In this document: positions 1 to 5,910 of the stretch, one piece after another
Layout: each line of letters starts with the position of its first letter
Numbering within the stretch: position 1 is the first letter of the stretch
Assembly (NCBI GenBank): GCA_937872005.1
Contig: CALMPQ010000362.1
Span: 1-5,910, forward strand
Direction: 5' to 3'
DNA: 5,910 nucleotides
From: an uncultured Propioniciclava sp.
Lineage (GTDB): Bacteria; Actinomycetota; Actinomycetes; Propionibacteriales; Propionibacteriaceae
Notes under the pieces: generated by a model
Databases searched by the model: none
What the model was told of the DNA's origin: nothing
Seen by the model: only the letters and a program-made list of their open reading frames with translations
Translations under genes and position numbers: made by a program

Positions 1-283
1 GGTAGCGGCTGGGCGCGCCCGCCCACACCGACGACAGGCCGAACGACTCGCCCGGGTCGGCGGTGTCGGCGAGGACGCCGTGGCTGTCGATGATGTGCAC
101 CCCGCCGGAGCGGACGATGTGCAGGTAGTCGTTCTTCTGCCCGACCTCGATCAGCGAGGCGCCGCGCCGGAAGTACCTGGTGACCAGGCGCTTGGGCAGC
201 TCGCGGAGCACGGCCTCGGGCAGCTGGCTGTACGGGTGGTGGGCCGCGAGGAAGTCCCGCACCTCAGCGAGTTCGACATCCAT
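1..283 (-). CDS. Cyclic-nucleotide-binding-domain protein, N-terminal part (probable CBS/DUF294 signalling protein)
   Basis: Only the first 94 codons are in the window; the gene continues past the left edge. The start is ATG at 283-281, giving MDVELAEVRDFLAAHHPYSQ. No strong Shine-Dalgarno motif is seen. The visible part is one cNMP-binding-like beta-roll: an entry helix (about 1-32), the RYFRRGASLIEVGQ strand region (36-49), NDYLHIVRSG (51-60), and the phosphate-binding-cassette position at F81-G82 to R93. R93 aligns by spacing with the phosphate-binding Arg of CRP, but the acidic residue after FG that contacts ribose in CRP is Leu83. From family knowledge, this N-terminus resembles actinobacterial proteins in which the domain precedes CBS domains and a DUF294 nucleotidyltransferase-like domain; those parts lie outside the window, so this is inference. 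It sits 49 bases downstream of the GlgC-like gene on the same strand and may be cotranscribed. A different cNMP-domain protein cannot be excluded. Confidence 0.75.
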   Translation of the reverse strand, partial: MDVELAEVRDFLAAHHPYSQLPEAVLRELPKRLVTRYFRRGASLIEVGQKNDYLHIVRSGGVHIIDSHGVLADTADPGESFGLSSVWAGAPSRY

Positions 284-308
284 GACCGCATCGTAGGGGG
301 GTGGGGTC

Positions 309-328
309 GCGGCTCACAGCCGAGCCGC
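309..328 (-). terminator. GC-rich hairpin after the GlgC-like gene (possible terminator or attenuator)
   Basis: GCGGCTC (309-315) and GAGCCGC (322-328) form a perfect 7-bp stem with a 6-base loop. Read on the minus strand it begins 4 bases after the TGA stop (335-333) of the GlgC-like gene and lies before the ATG of the cNMP-domain gene. No T-run follows, so it is not a classical intrinsic terminator. GC-only hairpins of this kind are common at actinobacterial gene ends and may stop, weaken or protect transcripts. Confidence 0.4.
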
Positions 329-332
329 CTGG

Positions 333-3230
<2,898 letters not shown>

Positions 3231-3234
3231 CGCC

Positions 3235-3939
3235 ATGGATCATCTTCGGGTGCTGGCCGGCGACGAAGTCACCGACGAGGTCGTGGCGTGGCCGGTGCGC
3301 TCGCACACGCTGCTGGGCGGTGGGCTGGTGTCGGACTTCGTGCGCGACGAGGTCGAGACCCCCGACCGCTCGTTGATGAAGCGCGACTACCTGCTGCACC
3401 CCGGGGCGGTTGGGGTGATCGCGCTGGACGAGTTCGAGCGCGTCGTGGTGGTGCGACAGTTGCGGCACCCGGTCGGGTTCCGCTTGGTCGAGCCCCCGGC
3501 CGGACTGCTGGACGCTGATGACGTGTCCTTCGTGGGCGCCGCCCAGCGGGAATTGGCCGAGGAGGTCGAGCTCGCGGCGTCCGACTGGCGGGTGCTGGTG
3601 GACTACATGACGTCGCCGGGCTGCCTGCAGGAGACGTTGCGGGTGTTCCTGGCGCGGGGGTTGTCGTCGGTGGGCCGCCCGGATGGCTTCGTGGTGGAGC
3701 ACGAGGAGGCCGACATGGAAGTCTGCCTCGTGGCCCTGGACGACGTGGTCGACGCCGTGTACGCCGGGCGGGTGCAGAACCCGACGATGGTGGTGGGGGT
3801 GCTGGCCGCGTACGCGGCACTGCGGACCGGGCGGGTGGATGAGTTGCGGGTGGCGGATGCGCCGTGGCCGGCGCGGGAAGTCAAGGCCGTGCGGGATGCG
3901 CAGATTCACGCGCTGGGCGGGGAGACCCGGCCGCGTTGA
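3235..3939 (+). CDS. Nudix hydrolase, ADP-ribose pyrophosphatase-like
   Basis: The 234-residue protein begins at ATG 3235, 4 bases after the pyrG stop. No convincing Shine-Dalgarno is seen, so translation may be coupled to pyrG; an in-frame TTG at 3223 is an alternative. ADP-ribose pyrophosphatases split ADP-ribose into AMP and ribose-5-phosphate with Mg in the cytosol. The fold starts with an ADPRase-type N-terminal strand region (about 10-60) and HPGAVGVIALDEFERVVVVRQLRHP (55-79). The Nudix box runs from Gly90 (PPAGLLDAD) to RELAEEVEL (105-113); the REuxEE metal ligands are present, but the usual glycine is Glu112. The proline about 15 residues after the box, marking ADP-ribose-type enzymes, is present in SPGCLQE (127-133). 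EHEEADMEV (156-164) supplies the downstream acidic cluster. The gene between pyrG and xerD in mycobacteria (Rv1700) is of this type. The exact substrate is inferred. Confidence 0.88.
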   Translation: MDHLRVLAGDEVTDEVVAWPVRSHTLLGGGLVSDFVRDEVETPDRSLMKRDYLLHPGAVGVIALDEFERVVVVRQLRHPVGFRLVEPPAGLLDADDVSFVGAAQRELAEEVELAASDWRVLVDYMTSPGCLQETLRVFLARGLSSVGRPDGFVVEHEEADMEVCLVALDDVVDAVYAGRVQNPTMVVGVLAAYAALRTGRVDELRVADAPWPAREVKAVRDAQIHALGGETRPR

Positions 3940-4868
3940 GTTCGCTGGAGCGCGTCGTCGGTGCCTACCTCGACCACCTCGAGGCCGAGGTGGGTGCCTC
4001 GGTGAACACGGTGGCGGCCTACCGGCGCGACCTGGCTCGGTATGTGGGGTTCCTGGGGGCCTCGGGCGTGGGCTCGGTGGACGAGGTGCGGGCCGACCAG
4101 GTGCAGGAGTTCGCGGCGTGGCTGCGTGCCGGGGGATCGGACCGGCCGGCCCTGGCGGCGTCGAGCGTGGCCCGGGCGGTGGCGGCGGTGCGGTCGTTCC
4201 ATGCGTTCGCGGTGCGCGATGGCGAGGCGGTCGAGAACCCCGCCGCGCGGGTGTCGCCGCCCCGGCAGGGGAAGAGGTTGCCGAAGGCGTTGTCGCTTGA
4301 CCAAGTGCAAGCGCTGCTGGAGGTGCCGGACCGAACCACGCCGGTGGGGTTGCGCGATGCCGTGTTGCTCGAGTTGCTCTACGGGACGGGGGCGCGCGTG
4401 TCGGAGGTGTGTTCGCTCGATGTCGATGACGTCACGGCGCAGCTCGACGACCCCGACCTCGGGCTGCGGCTGTTCGGCAAGGGCCGCAAGGAGCGGATCG
4501 TGCCCTTGGGCTCGTATGCGCGGTCGGCGATCGGGGACTGGCTGGTGCGGGGGCGCCCCGGCTTCATCGCCAAGGCGGCGCGGCCCGGGCCGGCGTTGCT
4601 GCTCAACAGCCGCGGCGGCCGGCTCAGCCGGCAGTCGGCGTTCAACGTCCTGGTGGCCTGCGCCGAGGAGGCGGGGATCGCCGTGCCGGTGAGCCCGCAC
4701 ACCCTGCGGCACTCGTTCGCCACCCACCTGCTCGACGGCGGCGCCGACGTGCGCGTGGTGCAGGAGTTGCTCGGCCACGCGTCGGTGACGACGACCCAGA
4801 TCTACACGCTGGTGACCGTGGAGCACCTGCGCGAGGTGTTCCTGACCGCGCACCCGCGGGCACGCTAA
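3936..4868 (+). CDS. xerD: Site-specific tyrosine recombinase XerD
   Basis: XerD acts with XerC at the dif site, activated by FtsK, to resolve chromosome dimers before division. The chosen TTG start (3936) overlaps the Nudix TGA as TTGA and gives 310 residues, close to the family length (about 298-311). A GTG at 3864 would add 24 unrelated residues. GGGGAG (3919-3924) is a possible but distant Shine-Dalgarno site. The N-terminal SAM-like core-binding domain (about 3-95) contains the [13 protein letters not shown] segment. The catalytic domain (about 113-300) has Arg154 (GTGARVSE), Lys182 ([11 protein letters not shown]), His255 and Arg258 ([14 protein letters not shown]), His281 ([12 protein letters not shown]) and nucleophile Tyr290: the full set. 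These sit about 6-11 positions later than in E. coli XerD, as recalled. XerC is the similar alternative; the pyrG-Nudix neighbourhood favours XerD. A phage integrase is unlikely because there is no att repeat or excisionase gene. Confidence 0.93.
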   Translation: MSSLERVVGAYLDHLEAEVGASVNTVAAYRRDLARYVGFLGASGVGSVDEVRADQVQEFAAWLRAGGSDRPALAASSVARAVAAVRSFHAFAVRDGEAVENPAARVSPPRQGKRLPKALSLDQVQALLEVPDRTTPVGLRDAVLLELLYGTGARVSEVCSLDVDDVTAQLDDPDLGLRLFGKGRKERIVPLGSYARSAIGDWLVRGRPGFIAKAARPGPALLLNSRGGRLSRQSAFNVLVACAEEAGIAVPVSPHTLRHSFATHLLDGGADVRVVQELLGHASVTTTQIYTLVTVEHLREVFLTAHPRAR

Positions 4869-5752
4869 GGCAAAGGCATGCCCAAGTGCCGTGCTCGATG
4901 CCGCACGATCGCCCGGATGCGTCGCTCCACCTGCCCGCCCTCGTGGTCGAGGAAGCTCGCGCTGAAGCGGTGGATCTGCCAGTCCTGCGCCGACAGGTCG
5001 GTGTCGCGGTCTCGGTCGTACTCGAAGGCACCGCGGGAACCGTGGAACTGGTAGCCGTCGGCCTCGAAGGCAAGCCGCAGAACCGGGATCGCGAAGTCCA
5101 GCGCCGTGCGGCGACCATCGCTGAGGCTGACCCAGAAGTTCGTCTGGTAGGTGTAGGGGAGTTCGCAAGCGCGGTAGTGCTGGTGCAGGTCACGTTCGGC
5201 TTCTGACCAGGGCTCGTCGCGGGAGTCGTGCAGCAGGATGCGGCGCTGTTCGTTGCCAGGTCGGCCCGGGGTGAGTTCGAAGGCTCGCCACAGGTCGGCC
5301 AACGTGCACGCCTTGCGGCGGAGCGCCTCATCGATCGCGTTGCCACCCTTGTCGGGGATGAGGTCCAGCACCGTGAGCGCCGCGTTGGTGAGCCTGAGCC
5401 CGTGGTGGTCGACGACGAGGTCGTCAGGGATGGGGCGCTGCTCCCACCGGAAGCCTGGAACGGGTCGCCCCTTGCCGACGCGTGCGGCGGTGAGGGTGCC
5501 CGGACTGAGTTGGGGCCACCAGCTCAAGGCAGCCGCGCTCTGCCCGGTGATGACCGCGTCGGGGTAGGCGTGCATGGTGGCGGCGGCCTTGAGTGGGAGC
5601 GTCACCGGGCCTGGATGGGCGTAGATCGTGGGCAGGAGACGCTGGAGCTGCTGGCGCTTCACGGCTGCGCGGGCATAGGCCTGATCGGCATCGGAACGTG
5701 GCCGCCAGGTGAGGGCTCCGGTGCCGCTGAGGGGATGGATGCGTGGCTTCAC
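4865..5752 (-). CDS. AbiEi-like / DUF559 domain protein (putative Vsr-type nuclease)
   Basis: The 295-residue protein begins at GTG 5752-5750; an in-frame TAA four codons earlier rules out a longer form. The N-terminal half (about 25-135) has the look of the AbiEi-like winged-helix region of many actinobacterial proteins: [15 protein letters not shown], then [15 protein letters not shown] and [14 protein letters not shown]. The C-terminal part (about 180-292) matches DUF559, a Vsr-like PD-(D/E)XK nuclease fold: [11 protein letters not shown] (183-193), Asp219 in TALDFAIP, Glu230-x-Asp232 in [11 protein letters not shown] (His237), then [25 protein letters not shown]. The usual ExK lysine is absent, with Asp in its place, which I believe is common in this family. 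The role is unproven; mismatch nicking, defence or antitoxin-like functions have been suggested for relatives. No methyltransferase or AbiEii toxin gene is in the window. It converges on xerD with overlapping stop codons and interrupts the usual housekeeping neighbourhood, so acquisition is plausible. Confidence 0.82.
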   Translation of the reverse strand: MKPRIHPLSGTGALTWRPRSDADQAYARAAVKRQQLQRLLPTIYAHPGPVTLPLKAAATMHAYPDAVITGQSAAALSWWPQLSPGTLTAARVGKGRPVPGFRWEQRPIPDDLVVDHHGLRLTNAALTVLDLIPDKGGNAIDEALRRKACTLADLWRAFELTPGRPGNEQRRILLHDSRDEPWSEAERDLHQHYRACELPYTYQTNFWVSLSDGRRTALDFAIPVLRLAFEADGYQFHGSRGAFEYDRDRDTDLSAQDWQIHRFSASFLDHEGGQVERRIRAIVRHRARHLGMPLP

Positions 5753-5760
5753 GCCCGGGG

Positions 5761-5766
5761 ATTATG
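5761..5766 (-). promoter_or_regulatory. -10-like box of the DUF559 gene (leaderless start)
   Basis: On the minus strand CATAAT matches TATAAT at five of six bases and ends 8 bases before the GTG at 5752. The 8 bases between (CCCCGGGC) hold no Shine-Dalgarno motif, and an in-frame TAA lies inside the box, so a leaderless mRNA starting at or beside GTG is the simplest reading. No clear -35 is seen. A short GGGC-AG-GCCC symmetry (5766-5775) adjoins the box. Confidence 0.5.
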
Positions 5767-5810
5767 GGCAGGCCCTGTCACCATCGGCGGTTTCGGCCTT
5801 CCCGTTGTGA

Positions 5811-5906
5811 GTTGACCGTTCAACACATCAGTCGGACTGGTCAATTCGGCCAGCCTCGAAAATCGAGCAGGCCGATAACGCTGTTACGCCGGGACGAGGT
5901 TCCCGG
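5811..5906. repeat. Cluster of short inverted repeats upstream of the DUF559 gene
   Basis: Four inverted repeats follow one another. (1) GTTGA/TCAAC, 5811-5815 and 5820-5824. (2) A compound hairpin, CGGCC/GGCCG (5847-5851, 5870-5874) enclosing CTCGA/TCGAG (5855-5859, 5863-5867) around AAA. (3) TAAC/GTTA, 5876-5879 and 5883-5886. (4) CCGGGA/TCCCGG, 5889-5894 and 5901-5906. In addition TTGACC (5812-5817) is inverted at 5839-5844. The region is clearly less GC-rich than the genes, and I see no reading frame with coding character. It could hold a terminator of a gene beyond the right edge, a structured RNA, an operator region or a recombination site; the sequence does not decide. No T-run follows any hairpin. 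Confidence 0.4.
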
Positions 5907-5910
5907 GTCA

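Noticed and set aside
3936..4868. Tyrosine recombinase as integrase of a mobile element
   Set aside because: Sequence, length and operon position with pyrG and the Nudix gene fit housekeeping XerD; no att repeats, excisionase or tRNA gene are present.
3906..5168. A 420-codon minus-strand open frame across xerD
   Set aside because: Antisense to the complete catalytic set of XerD and overlapping the end of the DUF559 gene in another frame. No recognisable motif.
5228..5815. A plus-strand open frame opposite the DUF559 gene
   Set aside because: Shadow of the minus-strand gene; Gly/Val/Glu-rich and without domain features.
5889..5906. Partial tRNA gene at the right edge (GGTTCCC-like segment)
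   Set aside because: No acceptor or anticodon stem of the right spacing; the segment is explained by a simple 6-bp inverted repeat.
5811..5906. CRISPR array
   Set aside because: The repeats are different short inverted repeats, not regularly spaced direct copies of one unit.

Overview
The window reads as chromosomal DNA of a high-GC actinobacterium (Actinomycetota). The evidence is very GC-rich coding sequence with G/C at third positions, GTG and TTG starts, tight gene packing, and the order pyrG, Nudix hydrolase, xerD, which I recall from mycobacteria (Rv1699-Rv1701) and other actinobacteria. I cannot name the genus from this sequence. There are no rRNA or tRNA genes, CRISPR arrays or insertion sequences.

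Left part, minus strand (1-1460): a GlgC-like sugar-1-phosphate nucleotidyltransferase gene is followed 49 bases later by the start of a protein with an N-terminal cyclic-nucleotide-binding-like domain. That protein runs off the left edge. A GC-rich hairpin lies between the two. The GlgC-like protein has the family fold signatures but differs from classical GlgC at the activator-site and sugar-phosphate-site motifs.

Divergent intergenic region (1461-1580): 120 bases separate the GlgC-like gene from pyrG. They hold a 7-2-7 inverted repeat, a candidate half-site pair for a regulator, and a -10-like box 8 bases before the pyrG GTG.

Centre, plus strand (1581-4868): an apparent three-gene operon of pyrG (CTP synthase), an ADP-ribose pyrophosphatase-like Nudix hydrolase, and xerD (chromosome dimer-resolving tyrosine recombinase). 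The spacing is 4 bases, then a 4-base TTGA stop/start overlap. The likely roles are pyrimidine nucleotide supply, clean-up of a nucleotide-sugar metabolite, and chromosome segregation.

Right part, minus strand (4865-5752): a convergent gene whose stop codon overlaps that of xerD. It encodes an AbiEi-like N-terminal region joined to a DUF559 (Vsr/PD-(D/E)XK-type) nuclease domain. It is the accessory-looking gene here, with no visible toxin or methylase partner. It probably starts from a leaderless GTG.

Right end (5753-5910): 158 bases without a gene, visibly less GC-rich, with several inverted repeats in close succession. I saw no clear multi-gene undescribed system. The best leads are the DUF559 protein with its structured upstream region, and the divergent GlgC-like enzyme with the inverted repeat in front of it.
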